From: Misgurnus anguillicaudatus
Taxonomy: Eukaryota > Chordata > Actinopteri > Cypriniformes > Cobitidae
Assembly (NCBI RefSeq): GCF_027580225.2
Contig: NC_073360.2
Location: forward strand, 11,958,501-12,022,500
Reading direction: 5' to 3'
Length of the DNA stretch: 64,000 nucleotides
The notes under the pieces were generated by a model. The model was given only the letters and a program-made list of their open reading frames with translations. It did not search any database and was not told where the DNA came from. Below are positions 12,403-27,412 of this stretch, piece after piece (the first letter of the stretch is position 1; each line of letters starts with the position of its first letter). Made by a program: the position numbers and the translations under genes.

Positions 12403-15013
12403 ACTGAGAAAAGTAAACACTAAGAAAAGCACAACTCTTCTCTACACATTTATTTCTTTAGCACAAACAGTGCTGGAACAAGTCGCGTGCCAAAATTTAT
12501 ACTTGGGGTTGGGGGTTTGCTAAAATGCAGTAATGCTTGTTTTGCAAACACCATCATCATAAAGCCAAGGATTAGGCTATTGAGCTAATATATACAAATA
12601 TGTGACCTTGTATGTGAAATCAATTCTAAAATCTGATGATGAGATTAGGAGCATCAAAGTTTGATTTTAACCATTGATTTCACTATGATTTCAATGTATG
12701 ACATGACATTACTCAGTCAATATATAGATATCAAGGTTATATTTTACACTATGTAGGATGATTTTACGTAGAAGACAGTAAGTAACAAAAAAAGACGCCT
12801 TTGCAGAACTCAAACTAAGAAAACACCACCAATCTATTTCTGATGTTATACTGTTATATGAAAAGCAGGGCTGGTCTAATCCAGTTATCCAGGGTTGTCA
12901 GGTTTGTAGGATGGCTAAACATACAAAGCCAATACTGACAGCGTGCTGAAATAACACACCAACTGGCATTTGGAGTTATCATTCAGAAATAATAGCCTTT
13001 GTTATGGAATTGAAAACTGAAAAGCCGAGCTGATCCTAGCTCCCTCTGCGAGCATGTACACGCCCAGTGACTACGCAAGAAACACGTCTGACCTACAGCT
13101 CACTGAGTAGGCAGCAGGTAAATATGTGCTTCAGGTATTTTTATCAACAGCTGACTAATTCGTCAAAAGAAGAAAATTATTCACGGCAGTCTGTGAAAAC
13201 CATGTCAGTGCCAACATCATTTTGTTGTGATTAAATGTTTTCTACATAATTTAAAATGACATTCTGTTCAAATGTAATTTTGATATATTTAATATTGCCT
13301 TAGTAAGGTCATGTCAAAGACTGAAGTTAATGTGAAATCGATGATTGAAATCAAAATTTCCCATCATTAGATTGTGTGACTTTAGCCTGGATTTCACATG
13401 TAGGGTCAAATTGTTAAAATAAAATCTTTAATAGACATTTTAAAGGAGATTTATTTGTTTTAAAAGCAATTATTTTACAAGCAGGGCTGTATTCGCTGTA
13501 CTACATCAGCCATGATGTCAAAGCCTGGGAAAGCCTATTAAATACTAAGCCAATTAAACATAGTGGTTTGGAAAAATGAATCATGACAAAAATTAAACTT
13601 TTCATCATGATGGCAAATACTTAAATTCGGTTTGAACACTGGATGGGTTCAAGTGTCAACTGTATTCATACATATTGGGGGTTGTAATTGCTTGTATTGA
13701 TTATGGGGGGTTACTTTCCCTGATCCCCTCCAAAACTTTTTTATTTTTCTTATGTTTCGCTAGATAAGACCCTTATGCCTCGTTTGGGATCATTTAGAGT
13801 CCTTTGAAACTGGAATTTAAAACTGCATTAAAACTTTTAAGTGTTGGGGTCCATTAAAGTCCATTAAAATGAGAAAAATCCTGGAATGTTTTCCTCAAAA
13901 AACATAATTTCTTCTCAACTGAACAAAGAAAGACATCAACATATTGGATGACATGGTGGTGAGTAAATATCTGGATTTTTTTTAAGAAAAATGACTAATC
14001 CTTTAAAGTCAGCAAAGCTCAGCAAACTGGAACAGGACACAAGATCAGGAGACTTGCTTTTTAAAAAATGAACTTTTGACTTGGCACAGTATTAGGTACT
14101 GAAGGACAAAATAATGGCCAACTGGCCAAAGATGTCATGCTGTGAATGCATATGATAGGCGTATGTTCAATGACATTAAATACCAAAATGAAAACAACAC
14201 AAAAAATCTGGAGTTGTTTAACGCGCGTTTGAATAAAATATGGACAGACCCAACTGCTGGTTTTAATGAACCTAGATTTTATATAAATATACATTTTAGA
14301 CTCAACAACAGTATGGGTTCATTTAAACCCAACAGTTGGGTTTGTCCATGGGTTGAAATAACTAATGTAATGAACTTTACTATGTCTATTGACATAGTTC
14401 ACCCCAAATATTTTTCATTATTTACACACCCCTCATGTCGGTTGAACCCTCATTTATTTGTTCTTCAGAACCCAAACATAGATTTTTAAAAAGTGTTGCT
14501 TGGGGTTTGATGGTTATTATTACCAACGCGGTCACCATCCACTTCCATAGTCACAACAAAAACCTTCAAGTTTCAAAATGACCCAAAAGTGTTAAATAAA
14601 TAAGTGCACTCAACACGCGTCATATGTTTCAAGTGTCCTGAAGACATTTACGTCTCTACTTTCTTCTTGTGAATTTCACTGCCGTTTCAGTTATTTAAAA
14701 GTAAACATTGTAAAACTTCATAAACAACAGTTCAGACAAGGAGAATTTACATTGGAAGAGACACAACATTTTTTTTTTTTAATCTGCATTTGGCCTCTGA
14801 AGGTCAAAGAAAGAGGGTAGTAAATGATGACAAAATTGTCATTTTGGGGTAAACTTTTGCTTTAATGCTTTACTTATTTAAAACAATAATGATCTTCCCA
14901 TCTCAATACTCGAGGTAAAGCAAACTGAAAGATTAAAGTTGATTTAAGGATTTACTTAATCTGGGTAGCAGGAACCATTTTAAAGTAATGTAAAACCATA
15001 CGCCAAATACTCA
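12403..15013. other. presumed ptgir intron or flank, no exon seen
   Basis: On the minus strand this follows the splice donor of the ptgir exon and should be intron. No acceptor plus helix 7 coding segment was found. The frame at 14142-14489 is AT-rich and featureless. Confidence 0.45.
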
Positions 15014-15014
15014 C

Positions 15015-15839
15015 AGTCAGAGGCAAGGAGCAAATGACGAAGATGAAGGTCATGGAGGCAAGCAGTACCAGATGGTCCATCTCTTCTTCTCCCTGTCCAA
15101 ACCAGGTGCTCATTCTCCTCTTGCGTCCGGCCGACAACACCGAACCCCGTCGACTCAACTGACTCCGGTGCATACGGCAGAGGGTAACAATAACCGAACC
15201 GTTGCACAAGAAAACTACAGCGATTAAAAGTGCCATCAGCACGGAATAGGACAGCGAAAAAGCTAGAGTCCTCCGCTCCTCATCTTCGCCTTCGCCTTCC
15301 GCCTCCATCTTGATAAAACACCACGTCCCAGGACAGTACTGCTTGTGTCGTCCGTATCCGAAGAAAGGCAGCAAGCAGAAAACAAAGGTGAAGAGATAGA
15401 TGAGGAACAGGGCGACCTTTGCGAAGCTTCGACGTACGTGTTTGGAGTAAAAATATGGGTGACTTATAGCGAGGCATCGTTCGACTGCCATCGCGCACAG
15501 TATCAGCATCGAAGCGAGACCGAAGAAGGTCATGGCAAAGGCGAAGAGTTCACACAGCCACCGATTTCCCGTAAGACCCACCAGGGATAGGCTTTGAGCG
15601 TAGCAAACAAAAACAGGTGGGCTGAGTAAACACGTTCCCAACAGATCTGTCAGAGCGAGGCCTGTCACGAGAATGCAGAAGACTGAGGTCTTGGTGCGAC
15701 GCTCTTTTTGGTGGACACCCAGGATGGCCAAGGCCACCAGGTTGCCAACTACACCAGCGATGAACATGATCGTGCTCAACACCGGGTTGCCATTCACGTC
15801 TATCCGAGTGATGTTCTCACAGGACTTGTTTGAAAGCAT
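15015..15839 (-). CDS. ptgir: prostacyclin-type prostanoid receptor, first coding exon (helices 1-6)
   Basis: Class A G-protein-coupled receptor for prostacyclin at the plasma membrane, coupling in mammals mainly to Gs. The exon encodes 275 residues. The start chosen is the ATG at 15837-15839, giving MLSNKSCENITRID with two N-glycosylation sites (NKS, NIT), which lines up with the short N-terminus of mammalian IP receptors; an in-frame ATG at 15890 would add 17 residues. Family marks include MFIAGVVGN in helix 1, TGLALTDLLGT in helix 2, FAMTFFGLASMLIL in helix 3 followed by the ERC triad (DRY position), the prostanoid loop-2 signature QYCPGTWCF, FLCNGSV in helix 5 and CSLPLT in helix 6. These favour IP over EP2, the next closest relative. 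A donor (GTGAGTAT on the minus strand, first base 15014) cuts exactly after CSLPLT in phase 0, as in mammalian prostanoid receptor genes. Loop 3 is basic (SRRG, GRKRRM). The helix 7 exon is missing from the window. The frame continuing to 14952 is intron read-through. Confidence 0.93.
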
Positions 15840-17919
<2,080 letters not shown>

Positions 17920-18924
17920 CAGAGCCGATCCTGGCCTTCTGGGGGCCCTAAGCAACTTTGTGAGGGGGCCCTGTCATCGCATTCATAAAAAACATTCACT
18001 GTCTCTGCTTAAATGTAGCTATAAACAAAATGTGAACTAAAACATGCATTATCTTATAGCTGTACATTTTTGCCACATGTACATTACTGTGACACTCATC
18101 AGAATACTTCCTAATTATAACATTGACACATGTTTTCTGAAAAGCCTTTAAACTGTTACATTAGTACTTAGAAAACAAGGTCTGCTGCAAAATATATTAT
18201 TTTTTAAGAGATGTAGAACATAAGGGAAGCAAATTTTAAATTATGAATCAAATAAATCCAAAATAGCTTTCAGATAAACTATAACAAATAACTCAACAGA
18301 TTTTCCAATTTGTTTACAAATTAAGGCATCAGACTCCACAGATAAACATACCAAAATACATCAATAATTCTCTAGATATACAGATATTAGACCTAATGTG
18401 CATTGTTTTAAAATGCTAACAGGAGTCACACAACATCTTGCATAAATAAATGTGTTTATTTTTTTACACGTATGAAAGATTTTGAGTATTAATGCGTACA
18501 AGCATTTCTAACAAAACACACTGGACAAAAACTGAATCTAGAGATTTGTACTGCAGTGTTTGTGATAAATTCATTGCATGGTTAGTCAAGACTAAATAGA
18601 AATTTTGTATTCTTAATCTTTTTACTTCTTCACAGCGCTTGTCTTTCCTGCTCCGGGTGGATAGCTTTAATATCCGAATAAAGACGCATGTTGATAGGCA
18701 CGTCAACCGCATGCGGAGCTGCATAGATGGACTGACAACTGGAATTAAAGTACTGTGAGATCAGACTGCTTGTTATAATTTTGATTGGCTTCCGCCGCGG
18801 CACAATGATGTCACTCGCCAGCTGGTCTGTGCAGCGCTGCATGAAGTTAAGAACAAGGGGGCCCCCTAGTGGTGTGGGGCCCTACGCAGCTCGCGTAGCC
18901 TGCGTATAGAGAGGATCGGCTCTG
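17920..18924. mobile_element. hAT-like non-autonomous element inserted in a CA repeat
   Basis: The ends are inverted repeats, CAGAGCCGATCCT on the left and AGGATCGGCTCTG on the right, matching over 13 bp. The flanks are CACACACA on both sides (17912-17919 and 18925-18932), consistent with an 8-bp duplication, although inside a CA run this is weak evidence by itself. Subterminal text is rich in GGGGGCCC near both ends. At 1005 bp with no open frame beyond 86 residues it carries no transposase. Confidence 0.8.
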
Positions 18925-19325
18925 CACACACACACACAGACATTTTTTTTCAATCTCCGTCATTTTTTTTAATCCACAGCATTTCTAATCATGAACTTAC
19001 AAGACAAGCATACAAGTTAAAATGTGTTTTGTTTTGTAAAGTGAACAGATTCACAAAGAGCGTGCATCACTTTAACATCACATGAAGCAGAATGCTTTTA
19101 TCTCGCAGTGACAATGGAGGCGACAAAACACGTGTCTTTTGTGTTGAACAGGCAAATATCAAATCACAAAATACTACTGTGATTAAAATATAAACAAATT
19201 TTTGAACCAAACTTATCTGAAACCATCTCAATAGTGTATGACATCAAAATATCGCGAGAGAGATTAACGCACTGCCACCAACTTGACATGAATAGGAATT
19301 ACATTTAGACAACTTGTAAGTGCAA
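18925..19325. other. flank with an isolated half of the CRE palindrome motif
   Basis: No gene was seen. At 19243-19265 the text ATGACATCAAAATATCGCGA resembles one arm of the palindromes at 38849-38919 and 55819-55980. Confidence 0.4.
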
Positions 19326-19752
19326 CAGGGCTGGCGTCAAGGGGGGGCATTCGCGGGCAGTGCCCCCTCGAACAGGTTGTTGTGCCCCCCCTACAAAGTT
19401 TTTTATTACTTTAATATATATCAAGAATAATTAAAATAAATTAAACATTGAATGTTTCATGACTTGTAATGTAATCAAATGAGGAAAATATAGTTGATAT
19501 ATGTTTTCTTTGATTAACATAGACCAGTTTCTCTGATGGGTGTATTGCCGCGTCTCACCCGTCTTACGTCTTTAGCATATTTGTGACTTGATACTAGCAA
19601 CGCGTTTTTTCGCGGCATTTTATGGATCGTGTAAAATATGGATATTAGAACATTTAGAACGAACCAGCACCGCCTGCTCCATCTTCATGCAAACACAGAC
19701 TGGCTCAAACTCAGAGATTAGAGGTCGAGGTGAAATTTACAAATCTACAGGA
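19326..19752 (+). mobile_element. hAT-like element, truncated or rearranged copy (partner at 36124)
   Basis: The stretch from CAGGGCTGGCGTCAAGGGGG through TGCAAACACAGACTGG-type text to GAAATTTACAAATCTACAGG is closely similar to 36124-36530. After about 19752 the similarity stops, so the right part is deleted or replaced. No right terminal repeat was found. Confidence 0.7.
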
Positions 19753-20543
19753 CACAACATACAGTCCAACAGTGCTCGTTCTGGACGGTTCTCGAAGTTC
19801 CCTTAAACACAGTGGCATTCTCGTGGGTGCTCCTTTAAACTCCATAAACAACAATGTTGACCAAGTCAAGGAATATACTAGATTATCGGAGCTCTCACTC
19901 TCGTTATGTCCATGCAAAGCCAGCTCAAACGCACCACAATTCTGTGCACTTTATCACGCATTCAGACTTTAAAACAGCAAACAGGGAAAACAATAAAAGT
20001 AATGACTTACATTGAACTTCGCCAAATCTGTTTGCCATAAGAAGTGGTGGAGCACTTCTTAATCCTTTATTTACTCTTCAACTAAACGCCTTGTAAAGGG
20101 TCATTGTCATTATCAGGATAAAATCATATTTTCCTTCATCTGAAGATAGTTCACTTGCTTCCACTGATCAGGGCTGGGTTTCCTGATAAAGATTGAACTT
20201 AGCACTTAGGAGCGTTTACCAAAGATGCACATAAAACGATCGCCCGCAGCTGGGTTTAAAGTGCTACTTACGAGTCCCTATCCTTTTGTCAAGTGCTGAA
20301 ATGTCACCTAAAAAAATGACTCGTAATTGTAGCAAAAGCTTGTTTAGGCTAATGATCTTCAGCCGATATACACTAATATTTTTAATAATATTATTCATTA
20401 TTGTTCAATGACTTATTACATGTAATGTGTGCATCATGCAATATTCTGGGTAACAGTGAAATAGTACAACTAAATGATTTTATTTTGTATTAATTTGCAG
20501 TATCGTGTAACATGTTAAAGTAGCTTTCCTCTCTGGCCAACTC
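19753..20543. other. unannotated stretch
   Basis: The overlapping frames on both strands around 19711-19972 have no recognisable domains or splice context and abut a transposon break. No gene is called. Confidence 0.4.
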
Positions 20544-22949
20544 TAAAGGACAAGTTTGGTATTTTACACTTAAAGCCCTGTTTTCAGATTGTTTATGATG
20601 AAATAGAACGGTTTTGACTGAAGTTTGGACATGTGACGCTGGCCTGAGATTTTTATGGTGTTTGTTGTTTCACCCCCCACCTCTGCAGTGGCTGTATAGG
20701 TGCACTGGAACAATCCTTCCTAAAATGCATTAAACTTTTGTTTACAAAGATGTGAAACTCACAGAGTGGTCAGGGGTGTTCACTGATATGCTCACACAAA
20801 AATCGCTGCAAAAGATGCTTTCCAACAGGTTTTATCGTAGTTTTTGTCCAACTCCATTGACTTGTATTAGATGTGCTGTGAGGTATGCTATTACTCTGCC
20901 GCTGGAAACGGAAATGGGGTTGTTTGTATTCTTGCAATTGGCAAAGGTGGATTATCGCCACCAACTGGGCTGGAGTGTCTATTATTCAAGCTCTCAACAG
21001 AAGAATGTACGGGTGTGAGGCGTTTGGAAAAATAGGTCCACAAGTTTACAACGAATGCTAAAACACCTGTTAGAATGCGTATTTTGCAGCGTTTTTGTGT
21101 GAGCATACCAGTGAACACCCCTGACCACTCGGTGAGCCCCACGTCCCCGTAAACGAAAGTTCAATGCATTTTAGGAAGGATTGTTCCTGTGCACCCATGC
21201 AGCCATTGTATAGGTGGGGACCGATACAACAAACACCCGAAAACCCTCGGGCCAACATCATATGTCCAAACTTCAATCAAAACCGTTCTATTTCATCATA
21301 AACAATCTGACAACAGGGCTTTAATGTGCCCATATTATGAAAAACTCACTTTTTCTGGGTTTTGGGGTGTTATTTTGTGTCTCTGATGCTTCCACGCGTA
21401 TACAAACTTGGGAAAAAATCCATCCATGCTGTTTTGAGTGAGATTCAGGTTTCTGAATGTCCTCTGCCTTGAGTCTCAGATTGCGCGAGTTCAAACTCAG
21501 CTCCGAAGTGATGTAACTAGCCATTTCGTCACATTCCGTTTGAATTTTCCCGCCCACCACCCCACTCGCAGGTCTCCACCCACCAGGTAGCTAGAGAGCA
21601 CAGAGAGAGCAGTCACTTCGCTGATACCCTTTATGCTGTTATCATGTCTCACTGAAATAACAGCGCTATTTGGATATTATGGATTATACTCCCGCCTTGA
21701 AAACAAAGTTTAAACGTGTGTTTATTTAAACCTAAAATGTGATCTCATATACAGTGTGTTACGAGGCAAATAGTCCTCAAATTGTAGGCGATAAGACATT
21801 CATGCGAAATCTGATGTAAACAACAGACTATGTAGCTATATTTCACGGATTATACGCATTTGTGGACAAGAATGTATTTTATTGGACTTTCATGGATTAT
21901 TCACACATCTGAAACAGACTGGATTCGATTCGCGATCGTTGTATCAACACAAAAGGTAAGAAGTCACGTTATATTTTGCATGTTGTCATCTTCTGTCACA
22001 AAATACTACATTTATGATGCTAGAGCATCTGTATCTCAAAACAGAGATCATACATTGATTCTAATGCCGTAAATTATACCTTTTAAATGTATATGCTATT
22101 CAATTGTTTGTAGACAGTAACGTTAGGCTATATAGATATTTTTTGCAGACTAGAGAGTTTGCAGCGTGGTTTCGAAAGTTAAAAAAAAAAATGTAACGGC
22201 TTTATTTTACAATTCTACAATAACTAAGTAATAGTGCTTTGCCAAACTAAAAGTGTTTGCCAAACTAACCGAGACCGGGCCTTACCGATCCGGCTTTTCT
22301 GACGAGGCCAACGTACCCCCGAGTCTCTTATAACTTTACAGTCCGGACCTCCCGCTAGCTTCTAGCAATTAGCACGCAGCCCACAAGCAGTATACATCCC
22401 CTGCCGGGTCTTAATTTCTGTCATTTGCGAAAATAATGCGTTTGAAAATGTTTTATAACGGGAATATGTTAGCCTTGTCCAGGGAAAACGAGTTTATTGT
22501 TGAGACTGCTACATCACAATTTACTCTGGAATCATTGTGTGTCAAGAGTTTCTTCTCCTGGAGTGTACTTATTAGTGATACTTTTCTGCTTGATTTGTCT
22601 GTTGGCAACATAAACCGTTAATAATAATAATAATATATAAAATAATAACACAGTATGGTCTGTACTGCTCACGATACCACTGAGCACGCGCACGGGCACA
22701 TGACGTTAGTAGTTGGGCGTGATCAAAGGAGCAGCAGCTCATAAATATGTAATGACCACCTCAAAACGGCACAATCTGAAATGCCCTGAAACAGAGGCTC
22801 CTAGAGATGGGTAAAAATATTTTCCTACAAGCTATTCCGAGCAAACAACTTTTGAAGCATGCTTTACGGAACTCATACACCTATTTAACTTGTGGAAAAG
22901 CAGTCATAATATGGACACTTTAAGTGTAAAATACCGAACTTGTCCTTTA
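20544..22949. mobile_element. foldback element, split by a second element
   Basis: The outer inverted ends are TAAAGGACAAGTTTGGTATT on the left and its near-complement ending TTGTCCTTTAA on the right. The left arm (20570-20830) folds back on 21065-21320, sharing AATAGAACGGTTTTGA, GAACAATCCTTCCTAAAATG and GAGTGGTCAGGGGTGTTCAC in inverted order. The paired frames MKLTEWSGVFTDML and MGLTEWSGVFTGML on opposite strands are only the two arms read outward. The right outer end is separated from the arms by the insertion at 21325-22919. Confidence 0.8.
21325..22919. mobile_element. TTAA-target element nested inside the foldback
   Basis: Inverted ends TGTGCCCATATTATGA and TCATAATATGGACACT are flanked by TTAA at 21321-21324 and 22920-22923. 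Removing the insert with one TTAA restores GGGCTTTAAGTGTAAAATAC, which is exactly the complement of the opposite foldback arm (20557-20580). This is therefore a later insertion with piggyBac-type target choice. The 1.6-kb interior has no transposase frame. Confidence 0.8.
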
Positions 22950-23515
22950 AGGGGTTAGTGCCCCAGCGCCCCCTATTGACCAGTGGCCACTGCTCAGTTG
23001 TGTACTAATTTAATGATGGGGGTGTACATCTCGACTATGATGTTACAGTTGGTGTTATGTTGAGATTGGCCGGTTTTTAGCAGTCTTTTGTATGCACAAG
23101 GTTTACATAAGGAGGAAACAATTGCACTTTAGGCTCACAATATGTCATTCATTAGCATGTACAGATTATCTTATTATTCATCTATGCTTAGGTAAATACA
23201 TTTTTACATCCTACTGCACCTTTAAAGGGTTTCCTTCAAGCTTACGAATTTAAAGTAGGCTAAGCAGACTTCAATGGACCTGTGCTGCCTGAGACCTGCA
23301 GAAAGCAGAATAAATGTGTTTGTTGTTAGAAATCAGAAGAAGAGAAAGATGATCGTGGTTTGAAATAAATAAACCTGCGTGCTTTCCACAACATTTCTGC
23401 TTGTACTAAAACCATAGACAGCTAGAATCAGCACGCTGACTGTGTTATCCACCCATTAATGTAAAATTTATACAATTTCCAAGTCTGTCTGAAATTAGAT
23501 AGCTGTAGCAGTTAA

Positions 23516-23556
<41 letters not shown>

Positions 23557-24040
23557 ACACACGTGTTAGCACACACACACACGCACGCACGCACACACAT
23601 AAATTTGAGTTCCTATGAACATTGATTGTTGTTGTCTATAAGCATGCATTATGAATCTTTGTGAGGTACCCTGGAGCCATAGGAAATAACTATACAGCAC
23701 TTTTCAACAGGAACCAGACACAATTATTTCCTTTTAGACTTAATGGCCTGTGTTATTAACCCAACCCAAACACTTACATGTGGTTCTGTTTACAGTTTAT
23801 CCCAGAATAGTGGCATTATATTCTCTTGTCCTGGAGATGATCTATGATGATGTCGCCTATAGAATAAGAAATATATAGAAAATTTTGGAGTTTACATGCA
23901 ACTTATTTTCTTGTAAATGAGCACTTTTATCAGGCTCTTATGTTTAGGATCAGGAATTATACTTGCAATAAAAAGGTTATTCAAAAGGAATTTAAATGCC
24001 TTATTTTCACACATGTCACTTTAGTCATTTCGTTGTTTTT
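22950..24040. other. unannotated stretch with TG microsatellite
   Basis: No gene was seen. An alternating purine-pyrimidine tract at about 23515-23600 runs (TG)n, then GCGCGCGCAC, then (CA)n, a sequence type prone to Z-DNA and slippage. Confidence 0.6.
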
Positions 24041-24445
24041 TTAAAGGGGACATATCATGTAAATCTGACTTTTTCCATGTTTAAGTGCTATAATTGGGTT
24101 CCCAGTGCTTCTATCAACCTAGAAAATGTGAAAAAGATCAACACAATAACTTAGTTTTGGTAAACCATTCTCTGCAAGCATGTGAAAAAATAGGTAAATT
24201 GGGCTCCCCTTGTGATGTCAGAAGGGGATAATACCGCCTCTTAATCTGCACTATCCAACCACGGCACTGCCATTGTGTGCAGAGATCAACTAACTTGCAT
24301 TTTAAGACACCCACAAGTGTCAGTTTTAACATGCTATAATAAATTATCTATATGGTATTTTGAACTAGAACTTCACATATGCACTCTGGAGACACCAAAG
24401 ATTTATTTGACTTCTTAAAACAGTCTTGTGAAATGTCCCCTTTAA
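24041..24445. mobile_element. short inverted-repeat element (TTAAAGGGGACA family)
   Basis: The ends are TTAAAGGGGACATATCATG and the inverse GAAATGTCCCCTTTAA. The interior includes AACATGCTATAATAAAT and GGTATTTTGAACTAGAACTT, also seen in the diverged relative at about 37062-37450. There is no coding content. Confidence 0.7.
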
Positions 24446-24489
24446 ACAATGGCAAAAGTGCATGAAAACTCAATACACGCAAGATATCA

Positions 24490-25200
24490 TTTTCACGTCC
24501 ACCATCACGTTGTTCAAATAGCAAATGCATTTTCGCCCATTTGTGCGCCCATGGCCGTTCTGTAAATAGTTCAGCCACATTGTGTGTTCAGGCACATTGT
24601 TGGCGTGTTTTTTTTTAAGTAATATTTTTCAAAACACTCATGGCGCTGTCCCAGTGCTGAAACATTTCGGCTCTCCACACGTTTGTAAATTATTTATCTC
24701 TTTTTTTGTTTCAAATAAAGTTTTTTTTGCATATTTGTAAATTATTATTATAAAAATCTTTTTGAGATTACAGTGATCATGGATCGTACATTATCAGCAA
24801 TTAAAACACTGCTTTTTTACTTATCACTCCATTAGCGAAATAACAAGAACTAAAGCTTTAAATACAAAAATAACCATTTCAATAAATAAAACACAATGCA
24901 ATTTTGGTGGTCTTCTTCCTCTGCTTACAGTTTTTCTGCTTACAAATATCGCCATGTAAATGGGGAATCTGCCTTGTTGTGAGTGCAACTGGCTTTTAAA
25001 GGGGATGGAAGATGAGACTCTCATTGTTTTATGCCCAAAACATACTCATTACACATTATGAAAATAGGAACAACCCTTTTAGACTGTGTGCCAGTCGCAT
25101 AGACAATTTTTCCCATCGTTAAACTAGCAAAAGTGGATTTGGACATGCCTTAAGTGCACTTGCGCTGAGACCATGTGCTTAGATTGTTAAAATAGGGCCC
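24490..25200. mobile_element. non-autonomous DNA transposon, copy B (partner at 5795)
   Basis: Same orientation as the copy at 5795-7011 and shorter through internal deletions. The right end GTTAAAATAGGGCCC is intact. The left end is less clear because the extreme inverted repeat has eroded. Confidence 0.55.
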
Positions 25201-25604
25201 ATAATGCTAAAAATTAATACAAGTTTTGTTATGCCATCATTATTCCAATCTATTTTCCATGCACTTAGAGGACTTTGCTAAAAAATGAATGTGGCGTTTA
25301 GCAGATTCTGACAAAGCAGTATTTATAAATGGCCTAAGCAGATTTGAAGCGATGTTATTTGATAAACGTATAATCTGTGCCGAGAGCATTAGGTTAATAT
25401 CATTATCTCATTTTTGATGTAGGTGCGTTTAGCGGCTTTTGCAACTGAGCTCTTTAAATACAGATGAGATTTTTTTAATATGCCTGTTTGTCTTAGACAA
25501 CTATACGACTGGAGTAAATGCAGCCTTTAGTGTCTGATTCAAAGGTCACAGGGTTCAATAGAAACTTTTGTTAATAAATTTCTCCATGACCAAATGATCT
25601 AAAC

Positions 25605-25883
25605 CAGGGGACTCCAACCTTGTTATGAGCAAGGAAAGGGCTACAATGGCTAAAACAATCTGGAGGGCTACTTTTTTTGATATAGTCTACTCAAAACGTT
25701 ATTTTACTTGTTAATTTTATTTATTTTACTTGTTCATATGTTTTATCATTGTTTAAAATGTTAACATACATAAATTAAGCCAAGCTAATATAAAAAATAT
25801 GTAATAACTAAATATTAAAATTGTAATTATTTATAGAATGTGCTTTGGCGGGCAACTCACTGACACCATTTTGGAGACCACTG
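25605..25883. mobile_element. small hAT-like element with exact 8-bp target duplication
   Basis: The element starts CAGGGGACTCCAACC and ends TTTGGAGACCACTG. The flanks are identical 8-mers, ATCTAAAC at 25597-25604 and again at 25884-25891. At 279 bp it is non-coding and must be mobilised in trans. Confidence 0.9.
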
Positions 25884-25891
25884 ATCTAAAC

Positions 25892-26308
25892 TGTGCTAAC
25901 CACATTTTTTATGGTCATTTACTATTACAGAGTCAACAACTCATTTAGGTTTATTTATACAAGGAATTTTAGTAAAAACATCAGAGACAAAAATTATACA
26001 TGAATGAAACATAAGAACTCTAAACATTCTCCATATGACACAGCAATGACAAATTCTAACAGAAATAAATGTACGTTACTATAGAAAAACTATATAATTT
26101 CTAAGAAGCAACACAGGTTGTATAATGATTGTATCATTTTATGATATTTAATAGTTATAGAAAGGCAATGTTATTTTTTTCTGTTGCGCATCTGTTTCAT
26201 TATATCTGTAGGTGCAGATTTGAAATCTGCTTAACAAACAATTTGCTTGAATTTTGCTTGATCATATTCATTTTACTGCTGTACAGATTGTTGCTTCTGC
26301 TCTTGGCA

Positions 26309-26352
<44 letters not shown>

Positions 26353-27032
26353 GCAGTACATTCTGAATTGTTATGCTGTAGTGTAATTGATCTGAGATGT
26401 ATTTGCCGGGACTTTAATCGAACACATATTTTACTGGAAGCATTGAATTTTTTTAGGGATGTATGCCAAGTAAAACGGTGAGATAAAGATGAAGCTTCGA
26501 TTTTTCAAAGAAGTTAGTTTACCAGAGAAGATACTTAAAACCAAAACACTCAGGGAATTTAAATAAACAGAATATTTCCTATTGGAACGGATAACTGGAC
26601 TGGACATTTAAATATTTAGTTTATATTACAACCATGGTTTTCCACTTGTTATTGCAAGACGATGGGATAAGAGGAATATCTCTATATATAGATGGTTAAT
26701 TTTATTTACCTAACAGAAGAATATTTATTAATAACAATACATGGTTAGCCCAATCCTCAATAAAAGGAAAATGACAATGCTATATTATCTGGGAGGCAAA
26801 AGTGTTGAGCTCACACCAGCCCATGATTAAGGTGGCAGTTTATTTTATGGCTCAAATGCAATTTGCCTTTTTTATTGTTAACAATATACAAACCAGAATA
26901 CTGCAACTGCACCTACCCTCCATTCCTCCCTCACCCAGCCAACCTAACCCCTCTGTCCTTAAAATAGTATATAATAGGTAGAAAAACTAGCCAAAGCCAC
27001 AGGAATCATAATATGTAAATTTTAGTCTCACA
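25892..27032. other. unannotated stretch with CA microsatellite
   Basis: A pure (CA)n run lies at about 26310-26350 and explains the His-Thr repeats of the overlapping frames. Nothing else was recognised. Confidence 0.5.
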
Positions 27033-27412
27033 TTAAAGGTGCAGTGTGTAATTTTTAGAAGGATCTCTTTACAGAAATGAAAAATAATATACAAAACTAT
27101 ATTATATGGGGTGTATAAAGACCTTTCATAATGAACCGTTATGTGTTTATTACCTTAGAACGAGACCTTTTTATCTACATACACAGAAGGTCGCCTTACA
27201 CGGAAGTCACCATTTTGAGCCGCCATCTTTCTACAGAAGCCCTTAACGGACAATTTTTTGTTGTCTCCAACGATGACATGTTTGTCCGGTGGCAGCTACC
27301 GTAGCTTCTCTATGTGTTTCAAAAGCGAGGTGTGAGCAGTGGACTGAGCCGTTGGTTGCAATTTGCAACTTCACCACTAGATGCCACAAAAATTTACACA
27401 CTGCACCTTTAA
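27033..27412. mobile_element. inverted-repeat element (TTAAAGGTGCAGTGTGTAA family), copy 1
   Basis: The ends are TTAAAGGTGCAGTGTGTAAT and the inverse TTACACACTGCACCTTTAA. A second full copy in the opposite orientation lies at 44584-44965, inside the first intron of the repeat-rich gene, and a third fragment at about 57690-57770. The interior shares GGTTGCAATTTGCAAC and CATAATGAACCGTTATGTGT. Confidence 0.85.

Noticed and set aside
15345..15590. Plus-strand frames at 15345-15590 and 15673-15861
   Set aside because: Antisense shadows of the strongly supported ptgir exon.
20752..21142. Opposite-strand proteins sharing LTEWSGVFT
   Set aside because: They are the two arms of a foldback element read outward, not a duplicated gene.
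26129..26481. His-Thr repeat frames
   Set aside because: Translation of a CA microsatellite, with no splice or domain support.
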